DNA of 64,000 nt from Bombyx mori. Lineage: Eukaryota > Arthropoda > Insecta > Lepidoptera > Bombycidae. Location of the stretch: positions 7,316,001 to 7,380,000 of the forward strand of contig NC_085108.1 in assembly GCF_030269925.1 (NCBI RefSeq). The letters are read 5' to 3'. The position numbers and the translations under genes were made by a program. The notes under the pieces were generated by a model. That model worked only from the letters and a program-made list of their open reading frames with translations. It had not been told where the DNA came from and searched no databases. Positions 54,141 through 64,000 of this stretch are shown piece after piece (within the stretch, counting starts at the first letter, position 1; each line of letters starts with the position of its first letter).

Positions 54141-54551
54141 TTTTTAGTTGAATTTCAATTTTTCATTATTTTTTAATATTGAATTGACATCTGGCCTTAA
54201 TAAGTATACCAAATTTCGAGTTAATCCAACGTTTTGAAGGGGGTCAAAATCATTTTCAAAGATTCCGTTACATACTTACATACGTCTGTATCTAATAAAA
54301 GCGTATTAAAATTACAAATGAGTTTTCAGTGTGGTCTATTTGTTTGGCGCATTAGATTAGGTGTTTTTATACTAATTGGTATATTGACTTCGAATTCGCA
54401 TTGGTAACCACAACCTCATACATTTATGTAGCGATCAAACCAAGACCTCATGTCTCAAGGCCCAAGGACTCTGGCAATAAACTAGCTTGTTTAATGATAT
54501 AGTAAGTGTTGGATACGAGGGATACGCGAGTGAAACACTTGCCTGCTATTA

Positions 54552-54690
54552 ACACACTGTCACAAGAGGTTCTACCACCAGTTATCCAATTTGTTGTTGG
54601 CTATCTGAAGTTATGCGCGAAAATTCAGTTTCATATTTGAATGTTTTAGTCAACTCCTGTCCTGTTTAGTGGGTTTGAACGCTTCGAGAA
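54552..54690. repeat. Second copy of the duplicated host segment
   Basis: Begins with a Bm1 end (ACAAGAGGTTCTACCACCAG) then matches 42391-42470 and 43290-43350 without the Helitron found there. Ends at CTTCGAGAA, where Helitron 54691 is inserted. Confidence 0.7.
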
Positions 54691-55108
54691 TCTATATATT
54701 AATACGTGAAGCAAAAACTTTGTAGCCCTTTTTACGAAAATTGCGCGGACGGAGGAGCATAAATTTTTCCACATTTATAGAGAATATAGAGAAGAAGTGC
54801 ACAATGCTAATAGTTTTTAAAAATAATGCATAAAAGATACATTAAATCAATACAGAAAACATACACACACTACATACCATGTATTTGACGCACAGACGCA
54901 TGCATACTGTTTATTGTCAAACTTTTGTTCTTGACTTCTGTTGTCAAATTGAGAATAGATTAAATATTGTTTGTCTTTGTTAATATTATTTAAAGTGTAG
55001 TCTTGGCGAAATTTGTGATTATAGAAGTATAAAATACAATCATAATAGTGTAAAAACTTACAATTCCAATTAATTATAGTTGAATTTCGACTACTGCGGG
55101 ACCTCTAG
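54691..55108 (+). mobile_element. Non-autonomous Helitron, family A (418 bp)
   Basis: TCTATATATTAATACGTGAA to GGGACCTCTAG, between A and T. The related segment at 43.3 kb shows the unoccupied site (CTTCGAGAATTGAG). Confidence 0.9.
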
Positions 55109-55702
55109 TTTGTATAAATAAGCCCCGTAAGACACACGCACACATACTTAACAGTAAGAAAAAAAGCTCCGACCGGGAATCGAGTTTGAAGTCCATGGCG
55201 TACTCTCGGTCACTGACCGATTAGCAATAACCCATTTAGTGACTCTCCATCGATTTCCACCCCTTCGAGTTTCGTTCGAAAACAAATAGTATATATTTAA
55301 ACACTCTATTTGTTTCAAGGCTGCATTGTGTTTGCCCCTTTTGTACTCACCAAGGGAGGTATGCTATTCATCCAGAGCGTTCATTTAAACGGAATAATCT
55401 TCACTCAAATAGAAGCTTGTTCGTGGTGACTTCAAGCTGGATGCGTGTATCGACTTTAACTCCACAATCCCAGAAGCTCGCTGGTTCAGAAGTCCGGATA
55501 CAAGCGTCAGAATCGCATGGTCAGTGAAAGGAAGACATGTGAGATAAACTTTTGGCGAAATCATCCAAATTGTATTTTAGGTTGTTACTGACGTAATTGT
55601 CGCTTAGACGATATTTCCCTTCTCTTATATAAAATTTATGCTATCATACAAAAAAAAATATGCGCAACGGCGGCCCATAGAAGAATGGGCAATCTCCTTT
55701 AT
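55109..55702. other. Unassigned stretch
   Basis: GACCGGGAATCGAG followed by CTCTCGGTCACTGACCGATT near 55170-55225 looks faintly tRNA/SINE-like in reverse but lacks clear boxes. Nothing else. Confidence 0.25.
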
Positions 55703-55706
55703 AGTA

Positions 55707-56087
55707 TTGTTACGCGCTGGGGTTTTGGATAACTAATTTTTCCACCAAAGTACAACTTAAAACTGTTTTAACGCTTAGAACACTTAAAACACTTCACAAA
55801 TACTTTAAAATTCTCAATTCGCTTCTTCAGCTTCGCTTCAGGTCTTACGTTCGCTGTTTCGCTTCGAGTAGTTCCGATTACTAACTAACTGCGTGCCATG
55901 TCTGCAACAGTCGATACGACACTTCTAGAATCGTCGAGAACATTCCTCACAAGTCGAGTACTTTGGATGTGTGTTTCCGCTATCTGATAACTGATGGCGT
56001 TGTCCTTCTTGAGCGTTCTAGATGTTACTAGATCCTTCGATATTCGGCTATTCGGCGATAGATGGCGTTACTCTTACAGGCGTAACA
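55707..56087. mobile_element. Solo-LTR-like element (381 bp)
   Basis: Starts TGTTACGCGCTGGGG and ends CAGGCGTAACA: TG...CA with 8-bp inverted termini TGTTACGC / GCGTAACA. Flanked by GTAT at 55703-55706 and 56088-56091, a 4-bp duplication of the size made by Gypsy-type integrases. No internal gag/pol, primer-binding site or second LTR, so a solo LTR fits best. A MITE with 4-bp targets is the alternative. Confidence 0.62.
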
Positions 56088-56125
56088 GTATTTTTTTTTT
56101 ATCAATCAAAAGATGCAGATGATGA

Positions 56126-56274
56126 TATTATTCCTTCACCGCGGAAGTCAATCGTGAACATTTGTTAAATACGTAATTCATTAGAAAAATTGGTACCCGC
56201 CTGCGGGATTCGAACACCGTTGCATCGCTAGATACGAATGCACCGGACGTCTTATCTTTTAGGCCATGACGACT
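56126..56274 (-). mobile_element. Bm1 head and linker only
   Basis: TTATTCCTTCACCGCGGAAG, GCGGGATTCGAACACCG and CGTCTTATCTTTTAGGCC..GACGAC. The body is absent. Confidence 0.85.
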
Positions 56275-56752
56275 TCAACTTTGAATTTACAGTTACAAAA
56301 TACGTAATTTACGTTTTGACTGGCCAGTTATTGTGAAACTGCAATTTGATAGGCCTATTATTGTCAAATTTTAATTCACTTAGCACGGAACAAGATTCTA
56401 TCGTAAACCCCGGACCTAGCGCAATGGACTTAAAAAACTGTACAGAGACATTTTACGATACGATCGTTTCATACTAACTAAATAAACTTAAGAAAGCTCC
56501 GAGAAAACTTTTAAGCTCCGTGTCGTAAAATATAATTGAAAATACAATGAACATAACGTAGTCTCATTGAAATTCTATTTGCATTTTGCATAAAGATTTC
56601 GCAAAATATCGTTTGGACAAGCTTTAATTTGTATTTTATACGGAGAGCTTCCGAGGGAGATTTCGAGCTTCGGCTGTATTAATGTGGATAGCACTGTTAA
56701 ATTAATTTTAATTAACATAAAGATTGTTGTTTTTGTATGTTTATCCAAGCCA
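56275..56752. other. AT-rich non-coding stretch
   Basis: No supported feature. A 74-codon minus frame (56575-56799) is AT-driven and not called. Confidence 0.3.
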
Positions 56753-57086
56753 TAGATGATGACCGAGCTTTGCTCGGTTTTTTTTTTCGATAACGCCATC
56801 TTGTTGTATCTTTAAAGCTAGTTAGTTGTAGTAAAGTTAGTTGCTCTCAATTAAGAAAAATAGTATTATTATTCGCCAATAGATGTCGGGAAGAGTTGAT
56901 TATTGAAAAACGAATAAAACAACATTTGAAAATAAATCGTAGCTAGATCGATTTATCGCCCCCAAAATCCCCTGTATACTAAATTTTATGAAAATCGTTG
57001 GAGCCGTTTCCGAGATTCAGATTATATATATATATATATATATATATATTTTATATACAAGAATTGCTCGTTTAAAGGTATAAGAT
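56753..57086. repeat. Interspersed repeat E, copy 2, with (TA)n
   Basis: Same blocks as 48405-48692, with the TA tract at 57025-57052 expanded to about 14 units. Confidence 0.72.
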
Positions 57087-57156
57087 AAGATAAGCGCAAT
57101 GGTTTTAAAAAGCGTGTTTTTTTCATAACTTTCACGCTTTCTATGTTCAGTTAATA

Positions 57157-57218
57157 CTGTAGACGAGTGAACGAGCTCACGACTCATTACGTGTTAAGGG
57201 ATTACTAGAGCCCATATG
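57157..57218 (-). mobile_element. Decayed Bm1 scrap
   Basis: GAGTGAACGAGCTCACGACT and GTGTTAAGGGATTACTAGAG. Confidence 0.55.
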
Positions 57219-57296
57219 TAAATTGGTGAAAGGTAACGTGGTTTAAGCGATGAGGTGAGATGAGCTAGAGATGGGATGGCGTTGTTCAAGGCCAAA

Positions 57297-57527
57297 AAAA
57301 TGAATTGCTGTACGTTAGTCTCACTAAAACTCGAGAACGGCTGGACCGATTTGGCAAATTTTTGTCTTGAATTATTTGTGGAAATCCAGAGAAGGTTTAA
57401 AAGGTAAATAAATATGAAAATAAACGGAACTAAATAAAAAATACAAATTTGTTTTTCCTTTATTGTGTCCCCCAAAAGGTCTTTTATTTATCGATGGAGG
57501 CACTACGAAGTCTGGCGGGTCAGCTAG
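57297..57527 (+). mobile_element. Helitron family B, 5' tip missing
   Basis: ATGAATTGCTGTACGTTAGT, ACGGCTGGACCGATTTGGCA and the end GTCTGGCGGGTCAGCTAG|T. Confidence 0.8.
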
Positions 57528-57647
57528 TATAGTATAAAGAATTCGGTCTAGTTTCCCGGGGGCTTATTTTGAATGTACTAAATGAAACCCATATTCGCCC
57601 TAAACACCCTCCCAGATTGAGCTCCATGAGCATACCTATCAAACCGT

Positions 57648-57780
57648 ACATTTATTGCCTTTGTATGCAGATGAGCGTTCACCCCACCTGACGGTAAGTG
57701 GTTACCGTCGCTCACGGACATCATCAATGCCAGGATTAAAGCCAAGTCGCTGCCAACCATTGAGCACTCTTCAAATAAGT
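57648..57780 (-). mobile_element. CR1-like LINE 3' tail fragment
   Basis: TATTGCCTTTGTATGCAGAT, GGTAAGTGGTTACCGTCGCT and GCCAAGTCGCTGCC. Confidence 0.72.
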
Positions 57781-57807
57781 ACGGGGAGAGTACGTAATCG
57801 GAATACC

Positions 57808-58047
57808 TACTGGTGGTAGGACCTCTTGTGAGTCCGCACGGGTAGTTACCACCACCCTGCCTATTTCTGCCGTGAAACAGTAATGCGTTTAGGTTTGAAG
57901 GGCAGGGCAGCCGTTGTAACTATACTGAGATATTCGAACTCATATCTCAAGGTGGGTGGCGTATTTTACGTTGTAAATGTCTATGGGCTCCAGTAACCAC
58001 TTAACACCAGGGCTGTGAGCTCGTCCACCTAATTAAGCAATAAAAAA
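57808..58047 (+). mobile_element. Bm1 SINE body
   Basis: TACTGGTGGTAGGACCTCTT to CTAATTAAGCAATAAAAAAG; small deletion in CACCAGGGCTGTGAG. Confidence 0.9.
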
Positions 58048-58677
58048 GAAGAATATCCCTTTAGGCTACCAACCTAACAACAAGGTAGAGGAAAAAATAT
58101 TTAATACTTATCAAGTTAAGTGTTAAATCGTATGTAACGCCAAACAGACATATCCACGTAAAGACGACCACACCGAAAAAGCTTTTGTATACGCCTGCGT
58201 TACACAACGACGAGGTCTCTTGCAAGACAAACGCTTTCCTACTTGTTGCTTTTAGAAGAAGCTTGCGGCCAGACACAGAAGGTACGATGATCTCTTCCGA
58301 CTCAATGAAGACCAGTAGCAGACACAAAAAAATCCAGACTTTTGTAGAGCAAATTCATGAAGGTCTTTCTTCGTGGCCCGTCATTCACCTGCGGATCCAG
58401 ATTCAGTGGTGTTTCGTATCTTCCGTGGTCATAGGCATCAAACATTTGATTGGCATTTGGACCACAATTGGACCAAACATTCGGTCTTAAAATTAAATAG
58501 TACTCATCTGAAATTCAGCACGAACCAAGAAATTCAGAGACAGGTTCTAAATCAAGTTGCCTCACGTCCATCAAACCTACGTGTTCGGTACATTTGTGAG
58601 TACATTTAAAAATATTTGCGTGTTGTTATTTAGTTTCACGTGTTTTTGAGTGAAATAATTTCCAATTATTTATTATA
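58048..58677. other. Unassigned stretch with overlapping open frames
   Basis: GC-richer block 58140-58600 has frames of 101 and 78 codons (plus) and 88 (minus). None has a recognised domain. Possibly an old retroelement fragment. Confidence 0.3.
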
Positions 58678-59094
58678 GTTTTTGGAATGAAGTTCCACAA
58701 GTGACGATGCGGAGGGGTACCATAACCGGGAAAAAATGTCCATAACGTAAGATTTTTATTAGTAATGCACACAGTGTACGACTTAACTTTGTAATAACGT
58801 ACAAATTAGTAATGCACACAGTGTGCGACTTAACATTGTAATAACGTACAAAAAATATGTTATTTTTATCATACATTGACCACGATCTCAGAGCGTTCGT
58901 TTGCCCAATACACTAACTCTTATGCAAACAACCGTGAATGAAGTGTACCACAATAAGTTCGCACGTTACCGAATGGCCGTGGGTTGTTGCGAAACCTCCA
59001 GTTTTATTTTCTTTATACCTCGAATAGAACTTAAAATTAATATTTTTATAATAAGGAACTTCGTTCCTATCCGGCGTCCCACGACACCACACAT
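58678..59094 (+). mobile_element. Unclassified hairpin-ended family U, copy 1
   Basis: Inverted relative to 62337-62829. Internal inverted repeat GGAACGAAGTTCCTTAT (58683-58700 and 59051-59067, complement). A 47-bp tandem duplication (58758-58804, 58805-58851) is unique to this copy. The right end GGCGTCCCACGACACC sits next to a small hairpin that is perfect in copy 2. A frame at 58901-59272 crosses the element end and is not called. Confidence 0.68.
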
Positions 59095-59315
59095 TGTTTT
59101 CATTGTATTTACTTTATTGGTCCATCAAACGGACTTCAGCCATGTTAAGAGTGAGCCAAGCGCTGCCTACTTAGGGCTTATGGCCCTAACTCTTGTCCTA
59201 AGAGAGATTTTAAATAAAAAAAACGGCGGAAATCTACAGACTCCTTTGATTGTTTATAGGCAAGAAGGTTAGGCTCTCGTCCACCCTCGTGTATAATAAA
59301 ATACATTAATAGCCA
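59095..59315. other. Unassigned stretch
   Basis: No supported feature. Confidence 0.3.
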
Positions 59316-59551
59316 AGTTTTTTTTTTATTGCTTTGGTGGGTGGACGAGCTCACAGCCCACCTGGTGTTAAGTGGTTACTGGAGCCCACGGACATCTACG
59401 ACGTAAATGCGCCACCCACCTTGAGATATAAGTTCTAAGATCTCAGTTACAACGGCTGCTCTACCCTTCAAACCGAAACGCATTACTGCTTCACGGCAGA
59501 AATAGGCGGGATGGTGGTAGGGTGCGCGGACTTATACCACCACCATTAAAC
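59316..59551 (-). mobile_element. Bm1 SINE body
   Basis: T-tract and GGTGGGTGGACGAGCTCAC to GCGCGGACTTATACCACC, with the last part shortened. Confidence 0.9.
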
Positions 59552-59605
59552 ATTTAACAGAAAACGCAATTATATGTATAATAATAACAAGCCTTTTATT
59601 GTTTA

Positions 59606-60195
59606 CTAGCGACCCGCCCTCGCTTCGCTTCGGAAACATTAAAACACACATGAAACCAAAAAAAAAAATTAAAAAAAGTGTGTGTGTCCGCTCCGACGCA
59701 CGACTGGAGTTTACTGGATATAAAAAATTAAACGAAACAATACGAGAAATAGTTCTATATTACGACAACACGATACACTACAGATTATTAACAAATTAAC
59801 GAGACACAAAACAAACGACTAACAAATATATGAAAATACAATAATGAGAGAAACGCGCGATCAGTACGAGGCTTTGTGGCGGACTGCCGGCGCAGCAGCC
59901 CGGCGTCACCTGCGATAACGCATTTCGTGTGACATGCGCAATCAGGCGCATAACGCATTTCGTGTGACATGCTAGTACGATTTTGGTCCCCATAATTTTC
60001 ATACCCCGGGCCTATATATGTAAATCGATTCTAAAGGAGTAAACTCCAAAAAATTTAAAAAAAGTAGCCTATGTTCATCAGGGACAATGTCGGCTTCTAA
60101 TGGAAAAAGAATTTTTCAAATCGGTCCAGTAGTTTCGGAGCCTATTCGAAACAAACAAACAAACAAATCTTTCCTCTTTATAATATTAGTATAGA
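59606..60195 (-). mobile_element. Non-autonomous Helitron, family D (590 bp)
   Basis: Minus-strand start TCTATACTAATATTATAAAG at 60195 and 3' end GAGGGCGGGTCGCTAG at 59606, between A and T. The interior has a ~36-bp near-tandem repeat (CATAACGCATTTCGTGTGAC twice, 59914-59972). Confidence 0.88.
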
Positions 60196-60216
60196 TTCAT
60201 TCTGAAATACTCCATA

Positions 60217-60430
60217 TCTATACTTTATATATAAATCTACTGTGGTTTTTACGGATGTTCCGTTATAACTACTAAACCATGCATCCGATTGACTTGAAAC
60301 TTGGTATCCATGTAGAAAATACATGTACTTAATGGATAGGCTAATAATATTTATATGAGTGTTGGACTCCCTAATAATAATGACAATAAATAATAATGTT
60401 CATTTTAAATGCCCAAGTGAGTACGGCTTG
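60217..60430 (+). mobile_element. Helitron family C, decayed 3' end
   Basis: TCTATACTTTATATATAAAT, ACGGATGTTCCGTTATAACT, GAGTGTTGGACTCCCTAATA and a terminal CGGCTTG in place of CTAG. Confidence 0.75.
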
Positions 60431-60992
60431 TCATTAAATATATTAATTACCATTTAATTTTCAATCTAAATCAAACTTAGACCGCAAGGTTAAACTGTAA
60501 AACTATTTGTAATTGGGTTCTTAAACACGATTAAAAGCATTTTTACGATTTGTTTTCGCGTTTTGTTTTACTGTCATTATATTATTTCTGACGTTTCGGG
60601 GTTCGGACGTGCCGCGTGTTAAATATTTCAGACACGTTTCAGACGCGAACACTAGAATATTTTGTATTCAAGTATAACAATATTTGCTATTTGTATGTGC
60701 ATTACTATAATTCTCATGTTGTATTTGTTATTTTAGCTGTTCTACACACACTCATCACTTTTAATTGTTATTCTCATAATCCTCTCGCAGGTCTGCTGGA
60801 AGAGATTTCTTTTAATTACGACAATTACGGAAGGAGTTTTCTTAGTGTAAGCATTAAGCATAGCAGAATGCGTTACACCAACTATCCAGTGTGTGTCTAA
60901 AATTCAAAGATTTCCTTGAAAATGTTTTGTAAACGCATTGTTACGGGCGAACGGTTCCGCCGCGCGGTACATTTTATTTGTTTTTCTAACTA
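60431..60992. other. AT-rich non-coding stretch
   Basis: No supported feature. A 94-codon frame at 60616-60900 is not recognised. Confidence 0.3.
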
Positions 60993-61400
60993 CTAGAGGT
61001 CCCGCAGTAGTCGAAATTCGACTATAATTAATTGGAATTGTAAGTTTGTACACTATTATGATTGTATTTTATACTTCTATAATCACAAATTTCGCCAAGA
61101 CTAAACTATAGAAAAATATTAATAAAGACAAACAATATTTAATCTATTCTCAATTTGACAACAGACGTCAAGAAGAAAAGTTTGACAATAAATATGCATG
61201 CGTGTGTGCGTCAAATACATGGTATGTAGTGTGTGTAACGTTTTCTTTATTGATTTAATGTATCTTTTATGCATTATTTAAAAAAAAAATTAGCATTGTG
61301 CACTTCTTCTCTATAAGTGTGGAAAATTTCATACTCCTCCGTCCGCGCAATTTTCGTAAAAAGGGATACAAAGTTTTTGCTTCACGTATTAATATATAGA
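60993..61400 (-). mobile_element. Non-autonomous Helitron, family A (408 bp)
   Basis: 3' end CCTCTAG (complement) at 60993 with the TAGTCGAA hairpin, 5' TCTATATATTAATACGTGAA at 61400; A|T target. Confidence 0.88.
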
Positions 61401-61592
61401 TAGTAATAATATTTTAAATACGTGCCGGATTGTTTGGAAGTTTTTGCAGGATGAAACATCAGACGAAACTAAAACTCCACTTGGCGTAGACCCGTGGTTT
61501 CTCAGTATTTACCGAAATACGTAGATATTCGAGAATAAAAACTTTGTACACAATAATAATGATAATACTAATTTAATAACTAAAATAAATTA

Positions 61593-61735
61593 TTAAAAGG
61601 AGTCCCTTTGGGCAAGGCTCCGCGGATCCTGGCAGCGCTCCCCCTTTGAATAGCTAGACTGATTCTTTGTCCTACCTGCTAGATCTTCGGTCTCCTGCGA
61701 TGTTGAATAACCTTTTACTATTTCATATTTTGCTA
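61593..61735 (-). mobile_element. LINE-like scrap (tentative)
   Basis: CCGCGGATCCTGGCAGCGCT and GGTCTCCTGCGATGTTGAAT on the plus strand look like an inverted retroelement 3' region. Clade unknown. Confidence 0.3.
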
Positions 61736-62054
61736 ATTTTTTTTTGTTTCTGAATAAATAAATAAAGAATAAGACATAAAAAAACATATAAATAAATGCA
61801 TAGAATATTCAGATGTAATAAAATACAATATAAAATTATTAATTAATTTGATGATATTTTTTGAGTTAAGATTATATTTTCGCACATGCGTTGCACAGAA
61901 ACAATATTTACACCTTTCTCTTGTTCTGTCTTAAACGTCTGGTGTTGGAAATGAAGTGATAGATTTCCTTACACAGTACCTGGCTGCGGGATTTGAAGGT
62001 ATAGCAACAGACTAAGATCCAGACGAGTAAGAAGACGAGTCCACTGATCTTGTA

Positions 62055-62336
62055 ATTTTTTTTTTTTATTGCTTAGATGGGTGGACGAGCTCACAGCCCA
62101 CCTGGTGTTAAGTGGTTACTGGAACCCATAGACATCCGCAACGTAAATGCGCCACCCACCTTGAGATATAAGTTCTAAGGTCACAAGTTACAACGGCTGT
62201 CCCGCCCTTCAAACCGAAACGCATTACTGCTTCACGGCAGAAATAGGCAGGGTGGTGGTACCCACCCGCGCGGACTCACAAGAGGTCCTACCACCAGTAA
62301 TTACTGTTGAAGGGTGTTATTCCTTCACCGTAAAAA
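62055..62336 (-). mobile_element. Bm1 SINE, body plus part of linker
   Basis: T-tract, GCTTAGATGGGTGGACGAGC to CCTACCACCAGTAATTACTG, then TTATTCCTTCACCGT where family U copy 2 begins. Confidence 0.92.
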
Positions 62337-62829
62337 AGATGTGTGGTGTCGTGGGACACCGGATAGGAACGAAGTTCCTTATTAAAAAAATATTAATTTT
62401 AAGTTCTATTCGAGGTATAAAGAAAATAAAACTGGAGGTCTCGCAACAACCCACGGTCATTCGGTAACGTGCGAACTTATTGTGGTACACTTCATTCACG
62501 GTTGTTTTCATAAGAGTTAGTGTATTGCGCAAACGAACGCTCTGAGATCGTGGTCAATGAATGATAAAAAAATATGTGATTTTTTGTACGTTATTACAAA
62601 GTTATGCATGACGCCGTGGACAGGGGAAAGTGGAAAAAGATCCTAAGATTGAAGCTCATGGGTGGTGGTGGTCACGACCCTCAGACATGAGGAACACGAC
62701 TCGAGGAGGAGGATTACAAAGTTAAGTCGTACACTGTGTGCATTACTAATAAAAATCTTACGTTACGGACGTTTTTTCCCGTTTAGGGTACCCCTCCGCA
62801 TCGTCCCATAAGGAACTTCGTTCCAAAAA
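62337..62829 (-). mobile_element. Unclassified hairpin-ended family U, copy 2, with a LINE insertion
   Basis: Starts GATGTGTGGTGTCGTGGGAC; GGTGTCGTGGGACACC (62345-62360) forms a perfect 6-bp hairpin. Internal repeats GGAACGAAGTTCCTTAT (62365) and its complement ending 62824. A 108-bp LINE fragment (62605-62712) interrupts it. Confidence 0.7.
62605..62712 (+). mobile_element. 5'-truncated LINE insertion with 12-bp target duplication
   Basis: ATTACAAAGTTA flanks it exactly (62593-62604, 62713-62724). The plus frame reads DAVDRGKWKKILRLKLMGGG then TGA, the C-terminus of an RT protein related to 7600-7852. Tail GAGGAGGAGG. Confidence 0.8.
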
Positions 62830-63109
62830 TATACGCTGATGGGTTAGCTCACAGCGTGGTATCAGACGTCATACCCAGCAATGAAACTTTAAAGGCGATA
62901 CGTTATCGAACGATTCTTCTGTGGCTTCAGCATAAAAAGTATCTGGATGTTCAAACATTCATAAGGCCGTGTAATATTGATTTTGGTGCAGTGTTTATTC
63001 GTCCAATGAAGATAAGCCTCAACGCCTACAGACCATCGCCGCGGAGCCACGAAAGATATGAGCGTAGTTAGTCTGCTCAAAATTTGATGTGGCGTATTTT
63101 TGTTGTGTC

Positions 63110-63575
63110 TCGTCTATTTTGGGCCGTTCGGATTGTTGATAATCCCATTCTCACGGACCGTTTGGAACCTCTAGGTCTGCTGAGGCACTTCGATTCTCTA
63201 TGGGTTTTGTACCGTATGTTCTATGGGGAGTACTCCGAGGCACTGCTTGAGATGATACCATCATCTCTTTTTTAACATCGCACCGCCCGCCATCGAAGTT
63301 CATCCATACTACCTGGAGCCATTGCGTTGATCCACAGTGCGTTTCCAGAGATCTTTTGTGCCACGTACCATCGGGCTTTGAAATGAGCTCCCCTCCACGG
63401 TGTTTCCCGAGCGCCATAACATGTCCTGCTTCAAACGAGGCTTGTGTAGAGTACTTAACGGTAGCCAGCGGCTTGGCTCTTCCCCTGGCGTTGCTGAAGT
63501 CTATGGGCGACGGTAACCACTTACCATCAGGCGGACCGTATGCTCTTCTGCCTGCAAGGTTAATAAAAAATCTTT
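63110..63575 (+). pseudogene. CR1-like LINE ORF end, decayed
   Basis: Plus frame AVRIVDNPILTDRLEPLGLL, LWVLYRMFYGEYSEALLEMI, then a stop after SSLF and frameshifts. Later blocks TTCAAACGAGGCTTGTGTAG, CAGCGGCTTGGCTC and GGTAACCACTTACCATCAGG, ending GGTTAATAAAAAA. Same family as 39578-40055 but non-coding throughout its second half. Confidence 0.75.
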
Positions 63576-63820
63576 ATGTTTTTTCTTTATCAATTAAATG
63601 TTATCTTAATAGACAGTTAAAAATATTTTTCAAGTATAACAAACCAATGTATTTCATTTATAACTAATCTTATCAAAAACGAATGAGTCCGTTTGTTACA
63701 GTAAATTCAGTCTTTGACGTCTATCTCTAGCGTCGAGTTTCGGCTGGCTCACCGCCATTAACACACGCAGGGTATAAAGTAATTAAATACAATATTTCAA
63801 ACAAAAAAAAAGGTTTAAAA
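63576..63820. other. AT-rich non-coding stretch
   Basis: No supported feature. Confidence 0.3.
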
Positions 63821-63938
63821 AAACAAAAAAAAAACGCTTTTATAGAAAATTCAACTATCAAATAGAAAATATTTTTTTAATAAACATGAATTAAAAATAG
63901 TGTAAGAAAAAAATATTTTATTGTTAAAAAAGCGTGAG
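63821..63938. mobile_element. One arm of foldback family F2
   Basis: ACGCTTTTATAGAAAATTCA, GAATTAAAAATAGTGTAAGA and AAAAAAGCGTGAG match the left arm of 53785-54140. It runs straight into a CR1-like fragment, so the second arm is either absent or beyond the window. Confidence 0.65.
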
Positions 63939-64000
63939 CTCCCCTCCGCGGTGTTTCCCGAGCGCTATGACATGTCCTTCTTCAAACGAGGCTTGTGGAG
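63939..64000 (+). mobile_element. CR1-like LINE fragment, cut by window edge
   Basis: AGCTCCCCTCCGCGGTGTTT and CATGTCCTTCTTCAAACGAG, matching 63385-63450. Confidence 0.72.

Noticed and set aside
58901..59272. 123-codon plus-strand ORF
   Set aside because: It starts inside repeat family U and its first half recurs inverted at 62317-62532. A repeat-derived frame.

Overview
This looks like lepidopteran nuclear DNA, almost certainly a silkworm (Bombyx). It is AT-rich and eukaryotic, and it holds about 40 full, truncated or decayed copies of a SINE that I recognise from memory as Bm1: a tRNA-like head followed by a body running from ACTGGTGGTAGGACC to CATCTAAGCAATAAAA. It also has lepidopteran Helitrons with TC...CTAG ends inserted between A and T, a maT/Bmmar1-type mariner, and 3' ends of several non-LTR retrotransposons. 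No bacterial operons, rRNA genes, CRISPR arrays or long host coding regions were found. The window is best read as an intergenic or long-intron landscape made of layered transposons.

Layout. 1-10 kb: Bm1 copies, a self-nested LINE 3'-end family, a 152 bp MITE, Helitron families A, B and C, and a tRNA-SINE. 10-17 kb: an R1-like LINE ORF end, a 277 bp MITE, and a repeat-poor stretch with three candidate host exons (11.76-11.96 kb minus; 13.16-13.46 and 14.69-14.81 kb plus). 17-28 kb: nested LINE/SINE clusters, an inverted pair of E2F-like motifs, a hAT-like MITE, and a tRNA-SINE joined to a Helitron. 28-35 kb: many Bm1 copies in decayed LINE sequence. 35.7-36.3 kb: the best host-gene candidate, a minus-strand TATA/initiator/X-box region followed by a perfect splice donor. 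36.8-41.3 kb: an inverted-repeat element, LINE ends, a head-to-head Bm1 pair, and a Harbinger-like element with TTA duplications that carries a protein-like stretch and a full Bm1. 42-47 kb: Helitrons, a decayed mariner, a foldback element with a MITE inside its end. 47-57 kb: full-length Bm1, a second tRNA-SINE, a TTAA-type MITE, a duplicated 225 bp block, another foldback, and a solo-LTR-like element. 57-64 kb: Helitrons B, C, D and A, an unclassified hairpin-ended family present twice in inverted orientation, and CR1-like LINE ends.

Function. Nothing here forms a pathway. The only proteins recognised are broken mobile-element proteins: the mariner transposase (one stop, at least two frameshifts) and C-terminal scraps of LINE reverse transcriptases. 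The value of the window is its insertion history, since several nested insertions have readable target-site duplications or empty sites, together with a small number of possible host promoter and exon signals that need transcript evidence. I saw no convincing new multi-gene system.
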